A stretch of DNA of 64,000 bases from assembly GCA_963711675.1 (NCBI GenBank), contig CAVQFB010000001.1, positions 62,001-126,000 of the forward strand, given 5' to 3'. The stretch is from CAVQFB01 sp963711675 (GTDB lineage: Bacteria; Acidobacteriota; Terriglobia; Terriglobales; Acidobacteriaceae). Shown here piece by piece: positions 30,391 through 39,574 of this stretch (position 1 is its first letter; every line of letters begins with the position of its first letter). Below the pieces are notes generated by a model. That model saw nothing but the letters and a program-made list of their open reading frames with translations. It had not been told where the DNA came from and made no database searches. The position numbers were made by a program, and so were the translations under genes.

Positions 30391-31767
30391 ATGTACCCCG
30401 ATCTGCAGAAGGAACTCGAAACCTTCGAGCGCCGTACCCCTAAGTCCGCCGAAGCGCACAAGAAAAATCTCAAACGCATTCCTCTCGGTGTTGCCAGCAA
30501 CTATCGCGCTTACGATCCTTATCCCATCTTTGTGAAAGAGGGGCAGGGCAGCAAATTCCGCGACCTTGATGGCAACGAATACCTCGATCACAACCTATGT
30601 TTCGGTGCGCTCATGGCCGGCCACTGCCATCCCGCGGTGATGAAGGCTGTTTCCGCCCGCCTCACCACCGGCACCATGTTCGGCATGCCACATGACATGG
30701 AGTGGGAACTCGCCGAGGAAATCTGCAATCGCTTTCCCGTGGAGATGGTCCGCTTCGGCAACAGCGGGACCGAAGCCACCATGCACGCCTGCCGTCTTGC
30801 CCGCGCCGCCACCGGGCGCGACAAGATTCTCAAATTCGAAGGCGGCTACCATGGCCTGCATGACACCGCTCTGGTCAGCGTCAAGCCTCATGCTCCCGAC
30901 TACGGTGATGTGAGCGCGCCCACGTCCGTTCCCGGTGGACTCGGCGTGCCGAAGGCAAGTCTCGCCAACGTTCCCGTCGCGACCTTCAACGACCTCGCCA
31001 GCGTCGAGCGCCGTTTCGCAGAAAATCCCGGTCAGATCGCGGCCATCATTCTTGAACCCATCATGATGAACGTCGGCCTCTGCATCCCGCAGCCCGGCTT
31101 CCTCAAGGGCCTGCGCGACATCTGCACCAGGAACGGATCGCTCCTCATCTTCGATGAAGTGAAGACTGGCGCGAAGCTTGGCTGGGGTGGCGCCTCAGAA
31201 TACTTCGGCGTTACGCCTGACATGATCTGCCTCGCGAAATCCATCGGTGGCGGCCTGCCGCTCGCCGCCTTCGGCACGCACCGATCGGTGATGGATCTCA
31301 TCTCGCAGCACAAAGTCTTCCACGGAGGCACGTACAACACGAATCCTGTTTCGATGGCGGCTGGCCTTGCCACTTTCCGTGAAGTTCTCACCCGTGAGAA
31401 CTACGCTCATGTCGACAAGCTCAGCAAGAAGCTCACCGACGGCTATCGCAAGACGATCGCGAAGGTCGGCCTGCAGGGTTATATCGCGAGCGCCGGCGCG
31501 AACGGCGCGCTAATGCTCTATCCGCAGGAGATTCGCAGCTATCGCGACTGGGAGAAGATCGACGTCGACCTCTGGCGTCATTACTGGTTCGCGATGGTGA
31601 ACCGCGGCGTAATGCCGCAGCCCTACTGGTGGGACGAGCAATGGACGATCTCGGTCCAGCACACCGAGGCTGATATCGACAGACACCTGGCGGCGTTCGA
31701 AGACGTCGCGCCTGCGCTGGCGAAAGCCCAGCAGGAGCGCGAAGCGCCCGCCGTCGCCGTGCACTAG
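30391..31767 (+). CDS. class III aminotransferase, glutamate-1-semialdehyde-aminomutase-like
   Basis: PLP enzyme of about 458 residues. Features in order: EGQGSKFRDLDGNEYLDHNL, the phosphate-binding SGTEATMHACRLARAATG, GGYHG, IILEPIM, the cofactor Asp in LLIFDEVKTG, and the PLP Lys in CLAKSIGGGLPLAAFG. This set matches aspartate-aminotransferase-family class III enzymes close to HemL. The genomic place, beside an aldehyde dehydrogenase, a permease and a GabT-like enzyme, favours an amino-group transfer from a diamine or amino acid rather than haem synthesis. The start ATG 30391 has GGAG six bases before; the ATG at 30388 is also possible. The frame is intact. Confidence 0.85.
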   Translation: MYPDLQKELETFERRTPKSAEAHKKNLKRIPLGVASNYRAYDPYPIFVKEGQGSKFRDLDGNEYLDHNLCFGALMAGHCHPAVMKAVSARLTTGTMFGMPHDMEWELAEEICNRFPVEMVRFGNSGTEATMHACRLARAATGRDKILKFEGGYHGLHDTALVSVKPHAPDYGDVSAPTSVPGGLGVPKASLANVPVATFNDLASVERRFAENPGQIAAIILEPIMMNVGLCIPQPGFLKGLRDICTRNGSLLIFDEVKTGAKLGWGGASEYFGVTPDMICLAKSIGGGLPLAAFGTHRSVMDLISQHKVFHGGTYNTNPVSMAAGLATFREVLTRENYAHVDKLSKKLTDGYRKTIAKVGLQGYIASAGANGALMLYPQEIRSYRDWEKIDVDLWRHYWFAMVNRGVMPQPYWWDEQWTISVQHTEADIDRHLAAFEDVAPALAKAQQEREAPAVAVH

Positions 31768-31781
31768 CGCCGTGGCGCTAG
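31764..31781 (+). terminator. hairpin overlapping the aminotransferase stop
   Basis: CTAGCGCC, loop GT, GGCGCTAG: a perfect 8-bp stem that contains the stop TAG at 31765-31767. It probably limits readthrough or stabilises the 3' end. Confidence 0.5.
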
Positions 31782-31807
31782 CATTGATTTGTCATCAGCA
31801 CTGATTC

Positions 31808-31869
31808 GTCATCCTGAGCGGAGCAGACCGGGTCACTCGTGACCCGGCCCGCGTAGTCGAAGGACCTGC
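31808..31869. repeat. dispersed GTCATCCTGAGC...GTCGAAGGACCTGC repeat, copy 4
   Basis: Same ends as the other copies, but with a different central segment that is itself a hairpin: CCGGGTCAC, loop TCG, TGACCCGG. The ends are conserved while the middle is exchanged. Confidence 0.75.
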
Positions 31870-31951
31870 TGTTGTCGGGCACTTTGCGACTTTGCAACGT
31901 CGAAGCGGGTGCCCCACACTATTTCGCGCACTTTGCGAAAAGCGTGGGATT

Positions 31952-31991
31952 CGAAACTCTGAAACCTTGAAACTCTGAAACTTTGAAACCT
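31952..31991. repeat. five tandem 8-bp units (YGAAACYY)
   Basis: CGAAACTC TGAAACCT then TGAAACTC TGAAACTT TGAAACCT: five adjacent 8-bp units. The tract ends one base before the GGAG of the permease gene. Unit length 8 is not a multiple of 3, and the units place TGA in every frame. Confidence 0.7.
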
Positions 31992-32001
31992 GGAGCACCC
32001 C

Positions 32002-33454
32002 ACGTCTGACTCCAACCAACCCGACCAGCCTCACCTCAAACGCGTCCTCGGCCGCTTTGATCTCGTCCTCCTCTTCGTCGTCGCCGTATTCAATCTCAAC
32101 GTCGTGCCCTCGATCGCCGCCAACGGTGGCGTCACTGTCTGGCTCTGGATCATTTCTCTGCTCCTCTTCTTCTGGCCTCAGGGCATCGCGGTCATCGAAC
32201 TGGCCCACCGTTATCCCGGCGAGGGTGGCGTCTATCTCTGGGCCAAAGAAGTTTTCGGCGACTTCCACGGTTTCCTCTCCGGCTGGTGCTACTGGACCAA
32301 CAACATGCTCTACGTGCCGACGGTGATGCTCTATTTCGTCGGCGTCTCCGTTTTCGCGCTGGGTCCGGGCCACGCCGGACTCGCCGACAGCAAGAACTTT
32401 GCCATGATCACCTCGGCCCTCCTGCTCGCTTTTCTCACCATCCTCAACATCGTTGGACTCGGAGTAGGGAAGTGGCTCAACAACCTCGGCGCCATCGGAA
32501 CCTTCGTCGCAGCTGCTGTTCTCATCGGTCTGGGAATCATTGTCTGGTCGCGCTTTGGCACCACGGTGACCGCTGCGGATTTTCGCGTCCCGCCAGATCC
32601 CCGCTTCGTCCTGAATTCCTTCGGCGTGATCTGCTTCGGTCTCGTCGGTCTCGAACTCGCCTCCGTCATGGGCGACGAAATCCAGGAGCCGCAAAAAACT
32701 CTGCCCGGTGCCGTCGCCTGGGGCGGGGTTGCGTCCGGCGCTGCTCTACATCGGCGCCACTCTCACGCTGCTTATCGCGATCGGCAAGAACGACATCAGC
32801 GTGCTGCAGGGCATCGTGCAAGCCGTCAGCCACATGGCCGGCAAAGTCGGTGTCGCCTGGATCATCACGCCCTTCGCGGTCATGCTCAGCCTCTCTATCG
32901 CTGGCATCGGCTCTGCCTGGATGGGCGGCTCCGCGCGCATTCCCTTCGTCGCCGGACTCGATTCCTACATGCCCTCGTGGCTGGGCAAGGTTCATCCCAA
33001 GTACGCGACACCGCACGCCGCGCTCATCGTGCAGGCGATCGTCTCGCTCATATTGATCGTCATCAATTTCTATGCCTCGGGCGGCGTGCAGGAAGCTTTC
33101 CAGACCATGCTCTCGCTCGCCGTGGTCCTGCAGTTGGTGCCGTTTTCTATACGTGTTTGCCGCGCTGTTGAAATTTGCATTTAGGGGAGATCTGCCAACG
33201 GCCGCTACAGCCGCGGCACGCTGATCTTCGCGGGACTCGCCGGCTTCCTGACCACGGCCCTCGGAATTGCGCTGGCATTTTTCCCTGCGAAGCAGATCAC
33301 CTCGGTGTGGAAGTACGAACTGAAGATGGTTGGATTTACGCTGTTCTTTCTCGGCCTGGCTGCATTCTTCTTTTTTGTGTACGGCCGGCTGAAATCGCCG
33401 CACTCGACTCAAAGTGTGGCGCGGGCGCCCTCGCCCGCGGAGGTGTCAAAGTAG
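32002..33454 (+). CDS. APC-family amino acid/polyamine permease, with three frameshifts and an ACG start
   Basis: Integral membrane transporter of the APC superfamily, recognisable across frames. TM1 is RFDLVLLFVVAVFNLN; then GVTVWLWIISLLLFFWPQG, AHRYPGEGGVYLWAKEVFG (the TM2-3 signature) and WCYWTNNMLYVPTVM. Later come GLELASVMGDEIQEPQKTLP, GIGSAWMGGSARIPF, and C-terminal helices such as TLIFAGLAGFLTTALGIALAF. Frame switches lie near 32725 (at a GGGG run), 33145 and 33200. No ATG fits; an ACG at 32002 has TGGAG six bases before it, so either ACG is used or one base is mutated. Likely substrate: an amino acid or diamine, from context. The intact product would be about 480 residues. Confidence 0.72.
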
Positions 33455-33574
33455 TGTATGTGTGGGGCGGACACTCTTGTCCGCCGGTTTTGAGTTTCGG
33501 CTACGGCCAAGGAGGGCACGGCTGTAGCCGTGCCGTAGCGAATTCTAATTTTTCCTGCGGGCTTTAGCCCGCAC
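33420..33574. repeat. cluster of four tetraloop palindromes
   Basis: Four short hairpins with 7-8 bp stems and 4-base loops, one after another: CGCGGGCG/CGCCCGCG (33420-33439, loop CCCT), GGCGGACA/TGTCCGCC (33466-33485, loop CTCT), GGCACGGC/GCCGTGCC (33515-33534, loop TGTA), TGCGGGC/GCCCGCA (33557-33574, loop TTTA). They fill most of the gap between permease and aldehyde dehydrogenase. The first lies at the end of the permease reading frame. Confidence 0.7.
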
Positions 33575-33589
33575 GCACAGGAGGTCCTT

Positions 33590-35072
33590 ATGCCGGGTGG
33601 AGTCAAAACCGACGTCCGCACTTATCAGATGTACATCAATGGTGAATGGGTCGATAGCCAGTCCTCGAAAACCTTCCCCGTCTACGATCCCTCTAGCGAG
33701 GAAATCATCGCCCAGGTTCCAGACGCCAATCCCGACGACGTGAACCGCGCCGTCGCCGCCGCGAAATCCGCCTTTGAAGACGGCGCATGGGCCACCACTA
33801 CGGCCCAGGAACGTGGCCGCGTTCTTTTCCGTCTCGCCGACAAGATTCGTCAGAACCTGCCGATGCTGGCCGAGCTCGAAGCCCGCAACACCGGCAAGCC
33901 TATCGTCGAGGCCGAATTCGATATCAACGACACCGCCACCTGCTTCGAATACTACGGCGGGCTCGCCACCAAAATTCTCGGCTACGTAAATCCCGTTCCC
34001 GACAACGCCATGTCGCTCACGCTGAAAGAGCCCATCGGCGTCGCCGGACAAATCATCCCGTGGAACTATCCCCTCCTGATGGGCGCATGGAAGCTCGCTC
34101 CCGCGCTCGCCGCCGGTTGCACCTGCATTCTCAAGCCCGCCGAGCAGACTCCGCTCACGGCTCTCGAGACTGCGAAATGGTTTTCCGAGGTCGGCCTTCC
34201 GCCCGGCGTGGTCAACGTCATCACTGGCTTTGGAGAGACCGCCGGTGCTCCGCTCGTCCAGCATCCCGACGTGAACAAGATCGCCTTCACCGGCAGCGCC
34301 GCAGTCGGCAAGATCATCGTCAAGCAGGCCGCCGACACCGTGAAGCGTGTCACGCTCGAACTTGGCGGCAAGTCACCCAACATCTTTCTTCGCCGACGCC
34401 GATTTCGAAGCCGCCATCGACGGCGCGCTCTTTGGCGTCTTCATCAATCAGGGCGAAGTCTGTTCCGCAGGCAGCCGCATTCTCGTCCAGAAGTCGATCT
34501 ACAAGAAATTCGTCGATGCCATGACGGAGAAAGCCAAGAAGATCAAGCTCGGCGCTCCGCTCGATCGCGACACAAAAATGGGCCCGGTCGTCAGCAAGGA
34601 TCAGTACGACCGGGTTCTCTCCTATCTCGAAATCGGCAAGAAAGAAGCCAAGGTCGCGAGCGGCGGCGGCCGCGCCGACAAATTCGCGAAGGGCTATTAC
34701 ATCCAGCCCACCATCTTCTACGACGTCGATAACTCCGCCCGCATCGCGCGCGAAGAAATTTTCGGGCCCGTCGCTGCCGTCATTCCTTTCGACGACGAAA
34801 AAGACGCCCTCAAGATCGCCAACGACTCGCCCTACGGCCTTGCCGCTGCCGTGTGGACACGCGACATCTTCAAAGCCTTCCGCGTGGTGAAAGCCCTCCG
34901 GGCCGGCATCGTCTGGGTCAACCACATGCAGCCCACCTACGTCGAAGCGCCGTGGGGAGGCTACAAGCAGTCCGGCTTTGGCCGGGAGCTTGGCCCCTGG
35001 GGCATTGAGGAATATCTAGAGACCAAGCAGGTTCACATCAATCTCAACGAAGCTCCCATCGGATGGTACTGA
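33590..35072 (+). CDS. NAD-dependent aldehyde dehydrogenase, with one frameshift near 34385
   Basis: Oxidises an aldehyde to its acid; in this locus probably an aminoaldehyde made from a polyamine (PuuC/betaine-aldehyde-dehydrogenase-like). Motifs: IGVAGQIIPWNYPLLM, AFTGSAAVGK for NAD, the general-base Glu in LELGGKSPN, the catalytic Cys in NQGEVCSAGSR, EEIFGPV, and the ending KQSGFGRELG. The frame changes right after SPNIF, where an extra T in a TTT run displaces FADADFEAAID. Corrected length is about 494 residues, normal for the family. The ATG follows a perfect AGGAGG with a 4-base spacer. The stop is one base from the next gene. Confidence 0.88.
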
Positions 35073-35073
35073 G

Positions 35074-36438
35074 ATGGCAACGATCCAACTTCGAACTCCC
35101 ATTCCCGGTCCGCGCTCGCAGGCGCTCATGCAACGCCGCAACGTCGCCGTCGCTCCGGGCACCTTTCATGCCACACCTGTTTTTGTCGCCAAAGGCGAAG
35201 GCGCCGTCGTCGAAGATGTCGACGGCAATCGCCTTATTGATCTCGCCGGTGGCATCGGCTGCGTCAACACTGGACATCGCGCTCCCGGCGTCATTGACGC
35301 CGTCCGCCGCCAGCTCGATCGTTTCCTTCACACCAGCTTCAACGTGCTTCCATACGAAAGCTACGTGCGGCTCTGCGAGCGCCTCAACGAAATCACGCCC
35401 GGCAATTTTCCCAAGAAGAGCCTGCTCGTAAACTCCGGCGCCGAAGCTGTCGAAAACGCCGTCAAGATCGCGCGATGCTATACCAAGCGTCCCGGCATCA
35501 TTTGCTTTGAAGACGCCTTCCACGGCCGCACCTACATGGCGATGGCCCTTACCAGCAAAACTCATCCTTACAAGGCCGGCTTCGAGCCTTTTCCCGGCGA
35601 CGTCTACCGCGTCCCCTTCGGCTACTGTTATCGCTGCTCCTACTCGCTGAAATATCCCTCCTGCGAGATGCACTGCGCCCGTCATCTCGAAGATACCTTC
35701 AAGCGCGTAGTCGCCGCCGAATCCGTTGCTGCCGTAATCGCCGAACCAATCATGGGCGAAGGTGGCTTCATCGCGCCGCCTCGCGAGTTTTTCCCGATCC
35801 TCACGGAGATTTGCCGCAAGTACGGCATTCTCACTATCGCCGACGAAATCCAGACCGGCTTCGCTCGCACCGGTACGATGTTTGCCAGCGAGCAGCTTGG
35901 ATTCGAACCCGACTTGGTTGTCACCGCGAAGTCTCTCAGCGGTGGTCTGCCGCTCGCCGCGGTCACGGGCCGCGCTGAAATCATGGACGCACCCGGCGTC
36001 GGGGGTGTGGGCGGAACGTTTGCCGGCAATCCCCTGGCCTGCGAAGCAGCTTTGGCCGTGCTCGACATCATCGAGAAGGACAATCTCTGCGCCCGCGCCA
36101 ACATTCTGGGCGAGCGCTTCCGCAAGCGTTCCGCTAAGTGGCAATCGCAATTTGACCTGATCGGCGAAGTGCGCGGCCTGGGCGCCATGCAGGCGCTCGA
36201 ACTAGTCCGTTCGCGAGAAACTCGCGAGCCTGCGCCCGACGAGACGAAGCAAGTGTCGCAATACTGCTACGAGCACGGAGTGGTTACCATCACGGCAGGC
36301 TCCTACAGCAACGTGATCCGCCTGCTCATGCCGCTCGTGATCACCGATGCTCAAATGGACGAGGCGCTCGACGTCCTCGAAGCCGCCCTCGCCCGTGTAA
36401 GCGAAAGGAAAGGCGCGCTCGCGACCCAATCCGTCTGA
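35074..36438 (+). CDS. 4-aminobutyrate aminotransferase-like class III aminotransferase
   Basis: A 454-residue intact PLP enzyme. It has VNSGAEAVENAVKIAR for phosphate binding, FEDAFHGRTYMAMA, the cofactor-binding ILTIADEIQTGFARTG, and the PLP Lys in VTAKSLSGGLPLAAVTG. This is the GabT/PuuE pattern: it would remove the amino group of 4-aminobutyrate or a similar product of polyamine breakdown, giving succinate semialdehyde and glutamate. A Cys-rich insert (YCYRCSYSLKYPSCEMHC, residues ~187-205) resembles one found in a subset of these enzymes and could bind metal. It starts one base after the aldehyde dehydrogenase stop, so translation is coupled. Confidence 0.87.
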   Translation: MATIQLRTPIPGPRSQALMQRRNVAVAPGTFHATPVFVAKGEGAVVEDVDGNRLIDLAGGIGCVNTGHRAPGVIDAVRRQLDRFLHTSFNVLPYESYVRLCERLNEITPGNFPKKSLLVNSGAEAVENAVKIARCYTKRPGIICFEDAFHGRTYMAMALTSKTHPYKAGFEPFPGDVYRVPFGYCYRCSYSLKYPSCEMHCARHLEDTFKRVVAAESVAAVIAEPIMGEGGFIAPPREFFPILTEICRKYGILTIADEIQTGFARTGTMFASEQLGFEPDLVVTAKSLSGGLPLAAVTGRAEIMDAPGVGGVGGTFAGNPLACEAALAVLDIIEKDNLCARANILGERFRKRSAKWQSQFDLIGEVRGLGAMQALELVRSRETREPAPDETKQVSQYCYEHGVVTITAGSYSNVIRLLMPLVITDAQMDEALDVLEAALARVSERKGALATQSV

Positions 36439-36440
36439 TA

Positions 36441-36458
36441 GCGGGTGCAGACGCCCGC
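36441..36458 (+). terminator. hairpin after the GabT-like gene
   Basis: GCGGGTG, loop CAGA, CGCCCGC (one G-T pair), two bases after the stop and followed by TT. It lies between convergent genes. Confidence 0.5.
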
Positions 36459-36604
36459 TTCACGACTCAACGACGTCGACAACTTCGGGCCTTGCTGCCC
36501 CGTCAGCTTCGGTTCGGGCTCGCATGCAAGAACGATCTGGACTACGTGAGCGAAGATGAGGTTGTTGATGTATCGCGGCCGACATGGACCGCGTCGACGG
36601 GGAG

Positions 36605-39574
36605 TCAGAAGGTGAACGTGGCTTGCAGGTCGACGCGGCGATTGGCGGCGCTGGCCGAGGCGGACTGAAACGGGCCACCTGCCAGAGAGTTGGACTGGCC
36701 GAACAGGGGAGATGTGAGTGTCCCGACCGGCGTGCCGAGATTGACGTTGTTCAGGAGATTTCGGGCGGAGATACCGAACGTGAGACTGTAGCGACGGTCG
36801 GTTGCACTTCCTAGTCCCATCGGGCCACCCATGGCACGTCCGAACCCGCCCGTGCCTCCGTGATCGTGCCCACCTCCGCCACCTCCTGGGCCGCCAGGCC
36901 CGCCGGGGAAATTGCCGCCTGTCTTTTCCAGCTTCCTTCCCAATCCAAATGTCTTGCTGAGCCGCAGATTCAGGGTGAATCGATTCGGCCCGGTGCCGTA
37001 GTTGATGGGGATGGGTTGGCCGGTCGGAGCGGTGTTGAAAACTCCCAGCGGAGTGCACTTGATCGGGGAGTTCGGCGGTTGCGGACATGAGGCGGAAGAA
37101 AAACCTGGGCGGTCGTTGAAGATAGAGTCTCCGTTCAAATCCTCGCCGGTCGTGATGTTGAATGGTTGGCCTGATGTCGCGACGATAAACGGGTTCAAAC
37201 GGAAGGCATAAGGCAGAGCGATCGTACCGCCGAGAAAAAGACGGTTACGAACGTCAAAGATGGTTCGACCGTAATCAGTCCCAATGTTGTATTGGTTCGA
37301 TGGGAAGGTGTTCGGTCCGGAAGTATTGCCATTCGCATAGTTCAGAACGTAGTACCCGAAAAGAGACAGCTTCGACCCCGCGCGAACATTGGCATTCACG
37401 ATCAGTTGGTTCTGCTTGAACGTGCCTATCGACTCGTACTGATACACGTTGCCAATATTCCCAAGCGGATATACCGGATTGGACGGATAAGTACCGGGTT
37501 CAGGCGCGTTGATGTTGCGCGTGAGAAGGGAATGCACTCCGCGCGAGTTCAGGTAAGAGACAGCAACATTCCCGATCTTTCCAAGCTGACGCTCAACACT
37601 TACGGCTGTTTGTATCGTGTAAGGTGCGTGAAGATTCGGATCAAGACTGTAGACCGTGGACGACGCTTTCGCACCCGGAAGGTTGCCGGGCTGCGGTGGT
37701 ACTGTCGGGTAGAAGGTCGGGAAGGGGACCACGTACTGCTGCTGGACGATTCCGTTGAGTTGATCCGCGCGCAGAATCAGGTCCTGGGTGAAGCGTTCAT
37801 AGAACAATCCAAAGCCAGCGCGGACGACGGTCTTTGGAGTCGACTTGTTCCGGCTCAGTCCCCATGCGATCGCGGCTCGAGGGGCAAAGTCGGAGTGATC
37901 ATGGATTTCATTCTGCGTCTCAAAGCGCAGCCCATAGCTCAAAGTCAGGTTCGGACGCAGCCGCCAATCATCCTGTTCGTAAAGGCCGGCATCGACGACT
38001 GTGACGCCGACTCTGGATGGATTGGTGGCGCTGGTGCAAGGAGGAACGCAGGTAATGGAAAACTGGCTGGGGAGACCAGCGGCCGGGATGGGTTGTCCGC
38101 TGGCGATGGCTTGTTCTGCGGCCTGGTACTGAGCGAGCGACGAGAACGTGAAGGTGCCGTTGAAATTGGATGACGCCTGAGTCACATCCCGATAGGTGCG
38201 TAGGCGACCCCCAAACTTCACGATATGGGCCCCAAGCGCCATCGAAGTATAGTTCTGCAGTTCGAGGCGATTGGTTTGATCGGTGATGGCACCCTGGGTG
38301 TTGCCACCATTGATGAACGCTCCCTGCACGTTGATCGTGGGCGCGGTGCTGAGCGGTGCCTGATCGCTACCGTCGTGGATGTACTGGAGGCGAGTCTCGT
38401 TCACGATCCTGGTACCGAATGTCTGCGTATCACTGATCTGCAAAGTGTGCTCGGTCTCGCTGGTGTTGTAGCCCTGCGAGGCTAAGGCAAACTGGCCTAC
38501 CCCCTGGTTGTTATCCGTATCCCTCCAGTACTGGTAGCGCGCTGTCAGGGTGTTGCTCTTGCTGACTTGATAGTCGATGCGCGGACCGACAGTGGTGCGA
38601 GTGCGCGAGTTTGGAAAGGAGGCGCTGAAGGGAACCGGGGTTGTGAGTGTCGGATCGGGATTGAACGCATTGATCACCGACTCGTCGTTGATGTTGCGGC
38701 GCTGCGCGTCGATGAAGAACGATGCCTTCTTGTTGATCGGGCCACCGAAGCTACCGTTGAACTGCGTCGATTCGTAGCTGGGCGCGAGAAAGGGTGTCCC
38801 GGCGCCGGCATTGGCGTTCAGGAAGGGATTCAGCGCGTTGAAGGCAGAGGAATTTCCGTTGACGAAAAATTGCCCGTGAAATTTGTCGGTGCCAGGTTTA
38901 GTGAAAATCTCGATCCTGCCGTATCCCAACTTGTCGTATTCGGAGGAGAACGGATTCTGGTTGATGCGAATTTCACGGATGGATGCTTTCGGCGGAAGTT
39001 GACCTGCGGTGAAACCGTCGATGTACATCTGTCCGCCATTGGGCCCGGCCGAGGGTCCGGCCAGCGCTTCGAGGTCCGATTGCAGGTCGTCGGGATCGTC
39101 GGAGAGCGCTTCCAGATCTTTTCCTGTCAGGACCACCGCGCTGGCGTTGCTGGCCGGGTTCACGTCCACCGTGGTTTCGTGTTCGGTGACGGTAAGGTTT
39201 TGTTGTTCGGTCTGGATTTCCAGAGAAATGTCGCGGCGGAGTGGTGTGCCAGCAACTATCTCCAGTTCTTCAGTCAGGTAGGGAGTGAAACCCTTAGCAT
39301 CCACCTTGACGGTGTACTTGGCGGGAGCGAGATCCTTCACCTCGTACATGCCGGTACCATTGGTTTTTGTGGTCAACGTTTGTCCGGAGGCGGAAGTCAC
39401 TTGGACAGCGGCGTTGGTTACGGCGGCGCCAGAAGGATCGGTCACCTGGCCGCGGATGGAGCCTGAACCGGTTTGGGCCACGAGCAGCGGTGAGAGCGCA
39501 AACGCCAAGGCGCAAGTCAGTGTGACTCGGAGACAAGAAAGAATAGGACGAGACATCATGATGCTTTCGTACAC
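36605..39574 (-). CDS. TonB-dependent receptor (carboxypeptidase-regulatory-like, Oar type)
   Basis: An intact outer membrane receptor of up to 989 residues. Signal peptide (LSCLRVTLTCALAFALSPLLVAQ), carboxypeptidase-regulatory-like beta-sandwich (GSIRGQVTDPSGAAVTNAAV, residues ~38-120), plug domain (PKASIREIRINQNPFSSEYDKL), and a long beta-barrel ending RVDLQATFTF with a terminal Phe. A Gly/His-rich loop (GGPGGPGGGGGGHDHGG) lies near residue 900 and may bind metal on the surface. The start may be the GTG at 39574, immediately after the stop of the DUF5666-like gene, or the ATG pair at 39559. The ligand is unknown. Compare the damaged paralogue at 26558-30313. Confidence 0.88.
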   Translation of the reverse strand: MYESIMMSRPILSCLRVTLTCALAFALSPLLVAQTGSGSIRGQVTDPSGAAVTNAAVQVTSASGQTLTTKTNGTGMYEVKDLAPAKYTVKVDAKGFTPYLTEELEIVAGTPLRRDISLEIQTEQQNLTVTEHETTVDVNPASNASAVVLTGKDLEALSDDPDDLQSDLEALAGPSAGPNGGQMYIDGFTAGQLPPKASIREIRINQNPFSSEYDKLGYGRIEIFTKPGTDKFHGQFFVNGNSSAFNALNPFLNANAGAGTPFLAPSYESTQFNGSFGGPINKKASFFIDAQRRNINDESVINAFNPDPTLTTPVPFSASFPNSRTRTTVGPRIDYQVSKSNTLTARYQYWRDTDNNQGVGQFALASQGYNTSETEHTLQISDTQTFGTRIVNETRLQYIHDGSDQAPLSTAPTINVQGAFINGGNTQGAITDQTNRLELQNYTSMALGAHIVKFGGRLRTYRDVTQASSNFNGTFTFSSLAQYQAAEQAIASGQPIPAAGLPSQFSITCVPPCTSATNPSRVGVTVVDAGLYEQDDWRLRPNLTLSYGLRFETQNEIHDHSDFAPRAAIAWGLSRNKSTPKTVVRAGFGLFYERFTQDLILRADQLNGIVQQQYVVPFPTFYPTVPPQPGNLPGAKASSTVYSLDPNLHAPYTIQTAVSVERQLGKIGNVAVSYLNSRGVHSLLTRNINAPEPGTYPSNPVYPLGNIGNVYQYESIGTFKQNQLIVNANVRAGSKLSLFGYYVLNYANGNTSGPNTFPSNQYNIGTDYGRTIFDVRNRLFLGGTIALPYAFRLNPFIVATSGQPFNITTGEDLNGDSIFNDRPGFSSASCPQPPNSPIKCTPLGVFNTAPTGQPIPINYGTGPNRFTLNLRLSKTFGLGRKLEKTGGNFPGGPGGPGGGGGGHDHGGTGGFGRAMGGPMGLGSATDRRYSLTFGISARNLLNNVNLGTPVGTLTSPLFGQSNSLAGGPFQSASASAANRRVDLQATFTF

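Noticed and set aside
31952..31991. Tandem repeats considered as a CRISPR array
   Set aside because: Units are 8 bp with no spacers.
31795..32694. 299-codon minus-strand ORF rich in Asp and Glu
   Set aside because: Antisense to the first helices of the permease; composition is a mirror of hydrophobic codons.
33420..33574. Palindromes considered as insertion sequence ends
   Set aside because: No transposase or target duplications nearby.
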